Notes under the pieces: generated by a model
Databases searched by the model: none
The model's input: only the letters and a program-made list of their open reading frames with translations
Told to the model about the DNA's origin: nothing
In this document: positions 1 through 7,818 of the stretch, in pieces
Numbering within the stretch: position 1 is the stretch's first letter
Layout: each line of letters opens with the position of its first letter
Made by a program: the position numbers and the translations under genes
Origin: Engelhardtia mirabilis
GTDB taxonomy: Bacteria; Planctomycetota; UBA1135; GCA-002686595
Length of the DNA: 64,000 bases
Reading direction: 5' to 3'
Assembly: GCF_007748095.1 (NCBI RefSeq)
Contig: NZ_CP036287.1
Span: forward strand, 5,332,001-5,396,000

Positions 1-229
1 CCAGCACCAGAGCAAACGTCCCGACGAGGACCGCCCCGACGTGCGGCTCGAGGTGCTGGGCCGAATCACCGCGGTCGGCCGCGACCAAGGAGAAGGCCAC
101 CGCGAGCCAGGCGATGTAGACCAGCGCGACCCCATGCACGAGGCGCAGCGCGAGGCGCCCGTCGGGTCCGGGACCCGGGTAGAGGGCCAAGTCTGCGGCC
201 GCGGCTTGCTCGGAAATTTGCCCGTCCAC
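1..229 (-). CDS. Membrane protein, N-terminal part (cut by window edge)
   Basis: A reading frame starts with GTG at 229, just after an in-frame stop at 239-241, and stays open to the window edge, giving about 76 residues. Residues about 30-50 (LVHGVALVYIAWLAVAF) form a convincing membrane helix, and a second hydrophobic stretch (VGAVLVGTFALVL) begins at the edge. It lies 68 bp downstream of hldE on the same strand, so it is probably the last visible gene of the lipid A/heptose operon. A GGAG lies about 12 nt before the GTG, which is too far to be a strong ribosome site. I do not recognise the family. The alternating hydrophobic pattern, rather than homology, is the reason to call it real. Confidence 0.55.
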   Translation of the reverse strand, partial: MDGQISEQAAAADLALYPGPGPDGRLALRLVHGVALVYIAWLAVAFSLVAADRGDSAQHLEPHVGAVLVGTFALVL

Positions 230-297
230 ACCGCGAGGCTAGTGACTCCCCTCGATCGATGGGATCCGAGCCAGGGCGATCTTCGTCGCGCGGGCTC

Positions 298-1782
298 TCA
301 GTGCCCCGCCGCTTCCCCACTCTTCGCCCGCTCCAGGATGCTCGTCGTCGAGCGCCCCGCGAGCAGCGGCGCGAGGTGCACCTGGCCGCCGTGCTGTTCG
401 ACCCACTCGCGGCCGACGACGCCCTTGTCGGCCCAGTCCTCGCCCTTGACCAGGGCGTGGGGCGTGATGCGCTCGATGATCTCTTTGGGCGTGTCCTCGC
501 CGAACGCCACCACGGCGTCGACCATCTCGAGGGCGGAGAGGACCTCCAGGCGGTCGGCGATCTTGTTGACGGGGCGGGTTTCGCCCTTCAGGCGGCGCAC
601 CGAGTCGTCGTCGTTGACGCCGACGATCAAGCGGTCGCCCTTGGAGCGGGCAAAGCGCAGGTACTGCACGTGGCCGGCGTGCAGGACGTCGAAGCAGCCG
701 TTGGTGAAGGCGATGGTCTTGCCCTCGGCGCGCCATTCGGCGATCACGGCGGCGACCTCGCCGGGCTCGAGGATCTTGCCGCGCGAGGGGGACGACTCGC
801 CCAGGGCCGCGCGCACCTCGTTGCGGGTGACCGACGCGGCGCCGCGGCGGCCGACGACGATGCCGGCGGCGTGGTTGGCGAGCAGCACCGCTTCACCCAG
901 GCTCCAGCCGGCGGCCAGGCCCAGGGCCAGGTGGGAGATGACCGTGTCGCCGGCGCCGGTGACGTCGAACACGGCGCGGGCCAGGGTCGGGATGCGGCCG
1001 GCCTGGCCGTCCTGGTCGACGAAGAAGATGCCGTCGCCGCCGAGGGTGATGACCGACATGTCGAGCTGGGCGATGCGCTGCAGCTCGGCGGCGGCCTCCG
1101 GCACGGCCTCGAGGGACGACAGCTTGCGGCCCAGGGCCTGCTCGGCCTCCTTGCGGTTGGGCGTCAGCAGGGTCGCGCCCTTGTAGCGCGCGTAGTCCGA
1201 GCCCTTGGGGTCGACCAACACCGGCTTGCCGGCGGCGCGGCAGGCGGCGATGGCGGCCTCGATCACGGGCGCGGTCAGGACGCCCTTGCCGTAGTCGGAG
1301 AGGATCACGGCGTCGGCGCGGCCGATGCGCGCCTCGAGCTGGGACAACAGCTCCGCCTCGACGCGACCTTCGACCGGCGCCGAGCTCTCCCAGTCCACGC
1401 GCAGCATCTGCTGCACGCCCGAGACCAGGCGCGTCTTGATCGTCGTCGGCCGGCCAGGGTCCACGACGCAGCCGGTGGCGTCGATGCCGATGGCGCTGAA
1501 CAGCTCCACGCAGTGGCGCCCGAGGCCGTCGTCCCCCACCACCCCGAGGATCTCGACCTGGGCCTCCATCGCGCGCAAGTTGGCGGCCACGTTGCCGGCG
1601 CCGCCCAACCGATCGTCCTCGTGCCCGACCGCCAGGATCGGGATCGCGGCCTCGGGCGAGATGCGCGTGACCTCGCCGGTCACGTAGCGGTCGAGGATCA
1701 GGTCGCCGACGATCAGCACGCGCGGCGTGCCGAGGGAGTCCAGTCGGGTGACCAGTTGGGATGAAGTGGGCGTCGGAGCCAT
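298..1782 (-). CDS. hldE: Bifunctional heptose-7-phosphate kinase / heptose-1-phosphate adenylyltransferase
   Basis: This cytoplasmic enzyme makes ADP-heptose for the LPS inner core. Its N-terminal half phosphorylates D-glycero-beta-D-manno-heptose 7-phosphate, and its C-terminal half transfers AMP to the 1-phosphate. The 494 residues match the usual full-length HldE (RfaE). Residues about 1-320 are a PfkB/ribokinase domain with the signature DVTGAGDT that carries the catalytic Asp. Residues about 345-490 are a nucleotidyltransferase domain opening with FTNGCFDVLHAGH, the T-x-G-x-F-D-x-x-H-x-G-H motif. The ATG at 1782 is 13 bp after the stop of the acyltransferase gene, so the two are co-transcribed. 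The gene lies in a run of lipid A genes, which supports an LPS role. Confidence 0.95.
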   Translation of the reverse strand: MAPTPTSSQLVTRLDSLGTPRVLIVGDLILDRYVTGEVTRISPEAAIPILAVGHEDDRLGGAGNVAANLRAMEAQVEILGVVGDDGLGRHCVELFSAIGIDATGCVVDPGRPTTIKTRLVSGVQQMLRVDWESSAPVEGRVEAELLSQLEARIGRADAVILSDYGKGVLTAPVIEAAIAACRAAGKPVLVDPKGSDYARYKGATLLTPNRKEAEQALGRKLSSLEAVPEAAAELQRIAQLDMSVITLGGDGIFFVDQDGQAGRIPTLARAVFDVTGAGDTVISHLALGLAAGWSLGEAVLLANHAAGIVVGRRGAASVTRNEVRAALGESSPSRGKILEPGEVAAVIAEWRAEGKTIAFTNGCFDVLHAGHVQYLRFARSKGDRLIVGVNDDDSVRRLKGETRPVNKIADRLEVLSALEMVDAVVAFGEDTPKEIIERITPHALVKGEDWADKGVVGREWVEQHGGQVHLAPLLAGRSTTSILERAKSGEAAGH

Positions 1783-1795
1783 GGGGGGGAGCCGA

Positions 1796-2770
1796 TCAGG
1801 CCGGCGGGGCGTCGCGATAGCGGTCGTGGAGCCAGAAGTACTGCTCGGGAGCGGCGAGGATCTTACGCTCGAGCTCTGAGTTGATCCGGGCCGAGATGGC
1901 CTCCGGGCGCTGACCGGCCACGTCCTCGGGGCGCAGGATCGGGCCCAGCTCGAGGCGATAGTGCAAGGGCCGCTCGGGAATGCGATAGCAGGCCGCGAAG
2001 ACCACCGGCGCGCCCAGACGGCGCAAGAGCACCCCCACCGAGCGATCGCAGCGGGCCGGCCGCCCGAAGAAGGGCGCGAGCACCGGCTTCACCCGCGCGC
2101 GCTGGTCCAGGAGCATGCCCAGGATGTCGCCGCCCTCGACGATCGCCGGCGCCTGCGCCATGGCCCCGCGGCGCGGCAGGATGTGGACCCCGCGCTCCAG
2201 GCGCGAGCGGTAGATGTAGCGTGAGATGAAGCGGTTCTTGACCGGCTTGGCGATGCCCCAGAAGTCGCCCAGGCCCAGGGCCTGGACGCCCATGATGGCC
2301 ACCTCCCAGTTGCCCAGGTGGCAGCCGACGATGACCGCGCCGGACTCGCCGCCGAGGGCTTCGCGCGCGCCCTCGAACCAGACCAGGTCGAAGTGCTCCA
2401 GCACGTGCCCGCGCTCGACCCGCAGCAGGAAGCGCTGGCTCTCGAGCACGACCCGGAAGAAGTGCCGGTAGGACTCGCGCACGCGGCGCTCGAGCTCGTC
2501 CTCGGACAGCTCGCCCAGGGCCGTGGTCAGGAACTCGCGCGCGGCGCGGGTGTGACGCTTGTCGAAACGGTGTGCCAGGGCGGCGACGGCGCTGACGGCC
2601 AGGTCGCACAGCTTCCACGGCAGGCGCGACAGCACCGCAATCGCCGCCCGGAACAGGAGGTAGACGAGGAACGCCCCGACGCTGTCGTCGGGACCGTGGG
2701 CGTCTTCGAAGGCCGCCGCACCCGCCGCGGCGTCCGCGTCGGCGGGCTCGGTCTCGCTGACCTCAACCAT
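1796..2770 (-). CDS. lpxL: LpxL/HtrB-type lipid A lauroyl acyltransferase
   Basis: A 324-residue inner-membrane acyltransferase of the LpxL/LpxM family. It probably adds a secondary acyl chain to the lipid A precursor. A hydrophobic N-terminal segment (FLVYLLFRAAIAVLSRL) anchors it. The catalytic H-x4-E motif is seen in CHLGNWEVA, followed by typical substrate-pocket motifs (GMLLDQRA and FFGRPA). I chose ATG 2770 because the longer reading frame adds 29 Arg/Pro-rich residues, whereas this start overlaps the lpxK stop by 8 bp and suggests translational coupling. It sits between lpxK and hldE, as expected for a lipid A cluster. Which acyl chain or position it uses cannot be read from sequence. 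Confidence 0.85.
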   Translation of the reverse strand: MVEVSETEPADADAAAGAAAFEDAHGPDDSVGAFLVYLLFRAAIAVLSRLPWKLCDLAVSAVAALAHRFDKRHTRAAREFLTTALGELSEDELERRVRESYRHFFRVVLESQRFLLRVERGHVLEHFDLVWFEGAREALGGESGAVIVGCHLGNWEVAIMGVQALGLGDFWGIAKPVKNRFISRYIYRSRLERGVHILPRRGAMAQAPAIVEGGDILGMLLDQRARVKPVLAPFFGRPARCDRSVGVLLRRLGAPVVFAACYRIPERPLHYRLELGPILRPEDVAGQRPEAISARINSELERKILAAPEQYFWLHDRYRDAPPA

Positions 2771-3920
2771 GCAACCCCTCGTGCAGCGACTGGCGCTGGA
2801 GTCGGGCGCGCCCGGGCCGGATGGCCTCGAGTACGGCCTCGAAGGCGGCCTCGCCACTTTGCGGCTCGAACTCGATCTCCACCGCCAGGGCCCCGGGCAG
2901 CAGGGTCTCGAGCTTGACCGCGTCCTTCGAAGTCGTGACCACCGGCACCGGCGGCGCCTCGGGATCGAGCTTGTCCGCAGCGCCCAGACCGATCAGGTCC
3001 GCGGCGGTGTAGGCGTGGTGATCGACGAAGCGACGGTGCTCCCGCACCCGCGCGCCGAGGCGCTCGATGGTCTGCTCGAAGGCGTCGGGGTTGCCGATCG
3101 CGCTGACCAGGTCGACCTGACGACCGGCGAGGCGCGACAGGGGCCAGAAGCCACCGGCTCCATCGCGCAGGCCCGTGACGCGGTGGCTGCTGGTCACCAG
3201 CGGGACGCCCGGCGCGAACTCGGCCAACTCCGCCACCAGGGCGCGCAGGCGCTCCTGCTCGACCTGGTCGCAGCGGGTGACGACGATCGCGTCCGCGCGC
3301 GCCAGGGCCGAGGGCGACTCGCGCAACAGGCCCCGCGGCAGGAGTGCGCGCACGGCCTCGCCGCCCGCGGGCGGCAGGCCCCAGGGCCGCGTGGCGTCGA
3401 CCAGCACGATGTCGCGCTCGCGGTGCAGGCGGCGGTGCTGGAAGCCGTCGTCCATCAGGATCACGTCGACGCCGGCGCGTTCGAGCTCGCGACCCCCGGC
3501 CACGCGATCGGCGTTCTGGACCATGGGCACGCCGGGGAGTGTACGGGCGAGCAGGCGCGCCTCGTCACCGCGGGGGGCGCCCGGCGTCGACGCTGCGCCC
3601 AGGGACCGATCCAGCGCCTGCGAGCCGTAACCGCGGGACAGGACCCCCGGCCGCCAACCCCGCGCCGCGAACCAGCGCGCGAGCCAGATCACCAGGGGCG
3701 TCTTGCCGGTGCCGCCCGCGGTCAGGTTGCCGACGCAGACCACGGGCACGTCCAGCCGGCTGATCGGCAAGAGGCGCAGGTCGTAGAGCCGCGAGCGCGC
3801 GCCGGACACCGCGCCGAACAGGGCCGCGGGAACGCGCAGCAACTCGACGCTGCCGCCGCGCCGCGCGAGCAGCTCCTCCGGGCGCCGACGGCCGCGATCG
3901 CTTCGGTGACCGGCGCTCAT
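2763..3920 (-). CDS. lpxK: Tetraacyldisaccharide 4'-kinase
   Basis: LpxK phosphorylates the 4' position of the lipid A disaccharide to form lipid IVA on the inner face of the cytoplasmic membrane. The 385 residues fit the family. The characteristic P-loop GNLTAGGTGKTP is present near residue 63, preceded by the membrane-proximal helix (RLYDLRLLPISRLDVPVVCVG) that normally anchors LpxK. The later motifs MDDGFQHRRL and VLVDATRPWG are highly typical. Its ATG overlaps the stop of the upstream sulfatase-like gene by 4 bp, and its own stop overlaps the acyltransferase start, so the three genes form one translationally coupled unit. Confidence 0.93.
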   Translation of the reverse strand: MSAGHRSDRGRRRPEELLARRGGSVELLRVPAALFGAVSGARSRLYDLRLLPISRLDVPVVCVGNLTAGGTGKTPLVIWLARWFAARGWRPGVLSRGYGSQALDRSLGAASTPGAPRGDEARLLARTLPGVPMVQNADRVAGGRELERAGVDVILMDDGFQHRRLHRERDIVLVDATRPWGLPPAGGEAVRALLPRGLLRESPSALARADAIVVTRCDQVEQERLRALVAELAEFAPGVPLVTSSHRVTGLRDGAGGFWPLSRLAGRQVDLVSAIGNPDAFEQTIERLGARVREHRRFVDHHAYTAADLIGLGAADKLDPEAPPVPVVTTSKDAVKLETLLPGALAVEIEFEPQSGEAAFEAVLEAIRPGRARLQRQSLHEGLHG

Positions 3921-5338
3921 CGCTCCACCGGTCCGTCGTCCACGGGCAGGCGCTCGGCGCCGTCGAGTCCGCCCAGGGGCGAGGCCACAAGTCCGCGCAA
4001 CCGCGCCAAGCGCAGCCTGTCCGCGGGCAGGCGCCCCTCGTCCGCGAGGTCGTCGAGCTCATCGGGATCGCTGGCGAGGTTGACCAACGCGCCGCGCGGC
4101 GCGCCGCCCTCGTTCAGGTGATCGACGGTCCACTTGTCGAGGGTCTCGCCGTCGATGACGCCGAAGAGGTGGGCGCGCTTGGGCGCGGAGGCGCTGAGGA
4201 CCGGCTCGAAGCGCGTGTGCAGGAACAGGTATCGACGCACCTCGATCGAACGACCGAAGAGCAGCGGCGCGAAGCTGTGGTGCGGGCCCAGGTGCTCGGG
4301 CCGCGCGGCCGCGCCGACGCCCAGCCAATCGAGCAGGCTGCGACCGAGGTCGACCTGGGAGACCGGCGCGGCTTCCCGTTCGCCGCGGCGCGCCTCACCC
4401 CAAGCCGCCGGCGCCTTGACCACGAGCGGCACGTGCACGAGGTCGTCGCGCAGATTCACCGTGTGGCCGATCCAGCCCCGTCGGCCGAGCTCCTCGCCGT
4501 GGTCCGCGGTGAACAGGATCAAGGCTTCGTCCCAGAGCCCGCGCTCTTCGAGCCCGGCGCGCAGCGTGGCCACCGCCCGGTCCGCGGCGGCCACTTCGCC
4601 CTGGTACAAGGCCTCGAGGTGAGCGATGTCGGCCTCCGTCAACGCGTCTTCACCGCCGACCAGGCGCCGACGCAGCTCGGCCAAGTCCTCCTGACCGGTC
4701 AGCGTCCCGTCGTACCGCGCGCCGAAGACGAGCCCCGCGTGGCGCTCGTAGCGGAAGTGCGGCTCGAACAAGAGCGCGAAGCCGAACAGGGGCGCGTCCG
4801 GCGCCGCCGCGCGCGCGTCGTCGATCTCCGACAACAGCCGTTCGGCCGCCAACTCGCCCGTGCTGCCCTCGTGGCCCAGGGCCAGGGCGTCGTCGAATTG
4901 GTCGAAGCCCTGGCCGAAGCCCAGGCGACCGGTGGCCACGAAGTTGGTCGTCACCCCCACCGTGCGCCAACCGGCCCGCTGCAAGACCTCGGGCACCGTC
5001 ACGAGCTCCTGGTCGAGGGGCGCGAGCAGCTCCGTCGCCCCGTGGTCGAAGGGCCAGCGCCCGGTGAGCTGCGTCACCAGGCTGGGGATCGTCCAGGGCG
5101 CGGCCGAGTAGCAACGCTCGAACAAGAGCCCCTCGCGGGCGATGGCGTCGATGGCCGGTGACGGCTGCAGCGGCGAGCCGTCGGCCGCGATGCCGCGCAC
5201 GCTGCTGCCGTAGCAGCCCAGGGCGTCGGCGCGCAGGGTGTCGACCTCGACCCACAGGGCGACGGAGGGGGGCGGCGCAATTGCAGCGCCCCCGCAGCCG
5301 GCGACGAGTGCCAGGGCTACGGGGGCGGCGAATCGCAT
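3917..5338 (-). CDS. Sulfatase-like lipoprotein with Thr at the nucleophile position
   Basis: A 473-residue exported lipoprotein of the alkaline phosphatase/sulfatase superfamily. ATG 5338 gives a signal peptide with lipobox LVAGC (Cys15), whereas the longer reading frame adds 36 unlikely residues. Metal-site motifs are VDTLRADALGCYG near residue 32 and FTADHGEELG. The sulfatase C-x-P-x-R site is replaced by T-I-P-S-L (Thr83) in PWTIPSLVTQLTG. Formylglycine formation is therefore impossible. The pattern recalls phosphoglycerol or phosphoethanolamine transferases that use Thr. It is the first gene of the lpxK-lpxL-hldE operon, with a 4 bp overlap to lpxK, so I infer a head-group modifying or hydrolysing role in envelope lipid metabolism rather than sulfate release. 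Confidence 0.8.
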   Translation of the reverse strand: MRFAAPVALALVAGCGGAAIAPPPSVALWVEVDTLRADALGCYGSSVRGIAADGSPLQPSPAIDAIAREGLLFERCYSAAPWTIPSLVTQLTGRWPFDHGATELLAPLDQELVTVPEVLQRAGWRTVGVTTNFVATGRLGFGQGFDQFDDALALGHEGSTGELAAERLLSEIDDARAAAPDAPLFGFALLFEPHFRYERHAGLVFGARYDGTLTGQEDLAELRRRLVGGEDALTEADIAHLEALYQGEVAAADRAVATLRAGLEERGLWDEALILFTADHGEELGRRGWIGHTVNLRDDLVHVPLVVKAPAAWGEARRGEREAAPVSQVDLGRSLLDWLGVGAAARPEHLGPHHSFAPLLFGRSIEVRRYLFLHTRFEPVLSASAPKRAHLFGVIDGETLDKWTVDHLNEGGAPRGALVNLASDPDELDDLADEGRLPADRLRLARLRGLVASPLGGLDGAERLPVDDGPVER

Positions 5339-5427
5339 TGGAACAGCAGTGCCTTCGTGCGCGCGGGCAGGCCGGGCCGTCTTGCGCGCGGGCAGGCCGG
5401 CGCTGGCCGAGCCGTGTCGGGAGCGGC

Positions 5428-5444
5428 GGGGAGTCGAACTCCCC
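5428..5444 (-). terminator. Small perfect hairpin after rpoZ
   Basis: A 7 bp perfect stem (GGGGAGT/ACTCCCC) with a 3 nt loop lies 20 bp beyond the rpoZ stop. No T tract follows, so it is only a possible terminator. It superficially resembles a tRNA T arm, but no complete tRNA fits around it. Confidence 0.25.
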
Positions 5445-5464
5445 ACCGGCCCGGGACCCGCGGC

Positions 5465-5692
5465 TCAGATCAGCGGGCGCTCTTCCTCGGGGATGAGCTC
5501 GATCAAGCCGCGCTCCATCTCGAGGAAGGCGACCTTGATCGGGTTGCGCTCGCGCGTCTCGATCAGCGGTGCAGCGCCCTTGATCAGCTCACGGACGCGC
5601 TTCTGCAAAAGCGCGGTCTTGTGGAAGGAGCCCGAGACGGACTTCTGGAGTCGCTGGGGCAGGGTGCTGTCGTGGGAGATGGTTCCGGGCAT
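5465..5692 (-). CDS. rpoZ: RNA polymerase omega subunit (probable)
   Basis: A 75-residue protein that I assign to the omega subunit, the small chaperone-like component of RNA polymerase. It has the omega core order: an Arg-rich helix (LLQKRVRELIKGAAP), PLIE, then a segment (NPIKVAFLEMERGLIEL) that parallels the I-ALREI-EG-I segment of E. coli RpoZ. It lacks the variable C-terminal tail, as many short omegas do. The ATG at 5692 is preceded by GGCCTCCG rather than a Shine-Dalgarno sequence. It lies 126 bp upstream of the lipid A operon on the same strand and may share its transcript. Recognition rests on the short conserved core, so a paralogous small protein is possible. Confidence 0.65.
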   Translation of the reverse strand: MPGTISHDSTLPQRLQKSVSGSFHKTALLQKRVRELIKGAAPLIETRERNPIKVAFLEMERGLIELIPEEERPLI

Positions 5693-5810
5693 CGGAGGCC
5701 TTATCTGAGGGTCTGGGGCGCTAGCGCGAACCGGTCAAGTTAGGCCCCCTGGGTGATCCCCGTCAAGGCCGGACGAGCGCAGGAACTGCCCTGTCGGCCG
5801 ACTGCGGGAG

Positions 5811-6815
5811 TCAACGGCGGTCAGGCAGGTCCAGGGGCGAACCCGTGCCCAGACGCCGGATCGGCGGACTTGCCGCCAAGACCCGGGCCACGTGCTCGGC
5901 CTCCAGGCTCGACCGCTCCAGGGCAGCCTCCTGGCCCGCCGCGCCACCGAGCACCGCCGACCGAACCCGTACCTCGCGCAGGGCCTGCGGCGCCGTGGCC
6001 TCCAGGACCGCTTCGAGGCAGTCCGACGGCCAGCCATCCGCGGCGGCCGGGCCGTGGGTGATGACCAGGGCGTCGATCTCGAGCAGGTCCTCGAGGACCC
6101 GGCGTTCGGCCACTTCATCGGCCTCCCCGCCCAGGGCCTGACGGGGCGCAGTCGTCGCGGCAACCCCCACGGCGGCGAGGGCTCGAGCCAGGTCGCGGGC
6201 CACCAGCCCTGCGCCGCTTCCGGCGGGGCCCACCAGTGCCAGTCCGGAGGGCCGGTCGAGCTCGATCCACAGCTCGCGCAGCCGGCGCGGCCGCCGATCG
6301 AGGACCCGGGGCAGATCGACCAGTCGATCGATGGTCGCGTCGGACCCGGGGACCGAGGCGGGGTCCGCCCCAGTGCCCACGAAGTGCACGAAGGGCAGGC
6401 CGTTGGCCCAGGCGGCGGCACCGTCGCCGCGGGTGTCGCCGATCACGACAGCGGAGCGCGTGTCGAACTCGAGCAGCAGGTCCGCGACCATCATCGCCTT
6501 GTCGGAGCAGCCGGGACTGTCGAGGCAGCGGCCGGCGTCGACCTCCGCGGACAGTCCGAGACGCTCCATGCCGTCGGCGAGGAATCCCCGGCCGCAGAGA
6601 CTGGCCAGGGCCAGGCGCGCGCCCGAATCGCGCAGCACAGCCAGGGTCTCGCCGGAGCCCGGCACGCGCACGTGGCGCCCACCGCCCCGCGGAGCGCTGA
6701 TCAGCGTGCCGTCCAGATCGAAGATGACCAGGTCGAACGCCGGTCCCGCGGCCGCCAGGCCGTTCGGCGGAGACTGGCCGTCCTGCCCGGATTGAATCGT
6801 CAAGGGATGCACCAA
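5811..6815 (-). CDS. HAD-family phosphatase fused to a P-loop-like domain
   Basis: A 334-residue two-part protein. Residues about 28-175 are a HAD hydrolase of the phosphoglycolate phosphatase type: the nucleophile motif DLDGTLIS, a small cap, then VVIGDTRGDGAAA as the Mg-binding motif. Residues about 185-330 begin with GLALVGPAGSGAGLVA, which has the spacing of a uridine-kinase-like Walker A loop but no Lys-Ser/Thr. The second half may thus be a kinase relic or a non-hydrolysing P-loop. The start is TTG 6815 or GTG 6812; there is no ATG nearby. The substrate is unknown. The HAD part is confident and the C-terminal assignment is not. Confidence 0.65.
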   Translation of the reverse strand: MVHPLTIQSGQDGQSPPNGLAAAGPAFDLVIFDLDGTLISAPRGGGRHVRVPGSGETLAVLRDSGARLALASLCGRGFLADGMERLGLSAEVDAGRCLDSPGCSDKAMMVADLLLEFDTRSAVVIGDTRGDGAAAWANGLPFVHFVGTGADPASVPGSDATIDRLVDLPRVLDRRPRRLRELWIELDRPSGLALVGPAGSGAGLVARDLARALAAVGVAATTAPRQALGGEADEVAERRVLEDLLEIDALVITHGPAAADGWPSDCLEAVLEATAPQALREVRVRSAVLGGAAGQEAALERSSLEAEHVARVLAASPPIRRLGTGSPLDLPDRR

Positions 6816-6895
6816 CCCGCTCGCACTCGCCGGACCCGATGGGGGCAGTCGCCCCCCGGCGCCTACGGTGCCGGCACCTGAGAGGAGCGATCCGG

Positions 6896-7009
6896 CCGGA
6901 GCTTCAACATTCGAGGGCCCGGAGTTCTAACGCTCGAAAGCCCGGAGTTCTAACGCTCGAAAGCCCGGAGCTTCAGCGCTCGAAGGCCCGGAGCTTCAGC
7001 GCTCGAAGG
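6896..7009. repeat. 23 bp tandem repeat, about five copies
   Basis: Units run 6896-6917 (22 bp, diverged), 6918-6940, 6941-6963, 6964-6986 and 6987-7009. The two middle copies and the two last copies are pairwise identical. The unit begins CCCGGAG and ends CTCGAAAG or CTCGAAGG. The last copy contains the stop codon and final codons of the minus-strand gene that ends at 6996. Confidence 0.9.
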
Positions 7010-7517
7010 AAGAGTCCGCCCGGCGAAAGGCGGCGTGGCTCAGGGCGTCACGCAGATCGCTTACCGGTGACGGCCAGCCCAGCACGCGGTCCGCGCCGGC
7101 TCCGATCAAGTCCGCTTGATCGACCTGAAGGTCCCGGCCGGTGACGACCAGCGTCGAATCCTTGTACAGCGCACGCACCGCGCGGACCCGATCGAACTCG
7201 TCCGGACCGGCTCCACAGATCCAAACGACGTCCGGCGTCCCGCCGTGGTCCTCGAAAATCAGCTCCAGATCGGGGATCTCGGAGGCGAACAGCCGCGGCA
7301 GGGGTGCCACCAGATTGGGATCGCCACTGACCGCGACGAACAGGCATCGCCGTCGAACGACCCGCAGGGAGTGCACGCGCACGGGCTCCACCGGGAAGAC
7401 CGGCGCCGCCGCGTCGAGACCGGACCCGGCCCGGGAAGAGTCCGACGGCGGGGTCTTGGGCGACTCGACCGGAGCGTCAAGAGGCGGTTGAGGCTGCAAG
7501 CTGTGGCTGGCTTCCAT
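6996..7517 (-). CDS. Receiver-like domain protein with disordered N-terminus
   Basis: ATG 7517 gives 173 residues. The first 50 or so are Pro/Ser-rich and probably disordered. From about residue 58 the order is strand (CLFVAVSGDPNL), helix, strand with acidic end (VVWICGAGPDEF), helix, VVTGRD, helix, and GADRVLGWP. That is the alpha/beta alternation of a response-regulator receiver domain, with Asp of GDP early and Thr in VVTG, but the conserved Lys is missing. It may be a non-phosphorylated pseudo-receiver. The gene stands alone, divergent from the PPIase gene, and its 3' end lies in a tandem repeat. The reading frame is kept, but the family call is inference. Confidence 0.5.
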   Translation of the reverse strand: MEASHSLQPQPPLDAPVESPKTPPSDSSRAGSGLDAAAPVFPVEPVRVHSLRVVRRRCLFVAVSGDPNLVAPLPRLFASEIPDLELIFEDHGGTPDVVWICGAGPDEFDRVRAVRALYKDSTLVVTGRDLQVDQADLIGAGADRVLGWPSPVSDLRDALSHAAFRRADSSFER

Positions 7518-7818
7518 GTTCGAGGCAGGGTGTCCGCGGAGGGGACCTCGGTGGGAGGACCCTCGGAGAGGACGGAAGGGCCGACCTGACTGACCTAGGT
7601 CGTACCCGACCCTGGCACTACGTTTACTTGGTGGCGGTTTGGTCCAGATTCGTTCCCCTTTCTCCGCCACCAGGTCGAAATCGGGAAGGAACCGTCCCAA
7701 GCCCGGCCCTCGTGACGTGGGCATGACGCCACTCGGCGACGTCCCCGGACTCCCCAGCGCTCCTCAACATCCGGTCCGGCGGGCCGTAGGATCCGCCGGC
7801 CCACAGCACCCCACGGAC
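7518..7818. other. Divergent intergenic region with promoter-like signals
   Basis: 301 bp separate the divergent receiver-like gene and the PPIase gene. I see a TAGGAT box at 7787-7792. I also see TGGCAC followed 5 nt later by TTAC at 7613-7627, which is one base from the sigma-54 core. No short gene is evident. Confidence 0.5.
7787..7792 (+). promoter_or_regulatory. Possible -10 box (TAGGAT) of the PPIase gene
   Basis: TAGGAT lies 26 nt before ATG 7819 and follows CCG. It fits the TAnnnT pattern seen upstream of many genes here. There is no clear -35 element. Confidence 0.35.

Noticed and set aside
5417..5444. tRNA T-arm-like sequence (minus strand TTCGA in a GC stem)
   Set aside because: No acceptor, D or anticodon arm can be fitted without running into rpoZ, and no CCA-like end follows. 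It is better read as a small hairpin.
6896..7009. CRISPR-like array
   Set aside because: Units are directly abutting without spacers and there are no cas genes.
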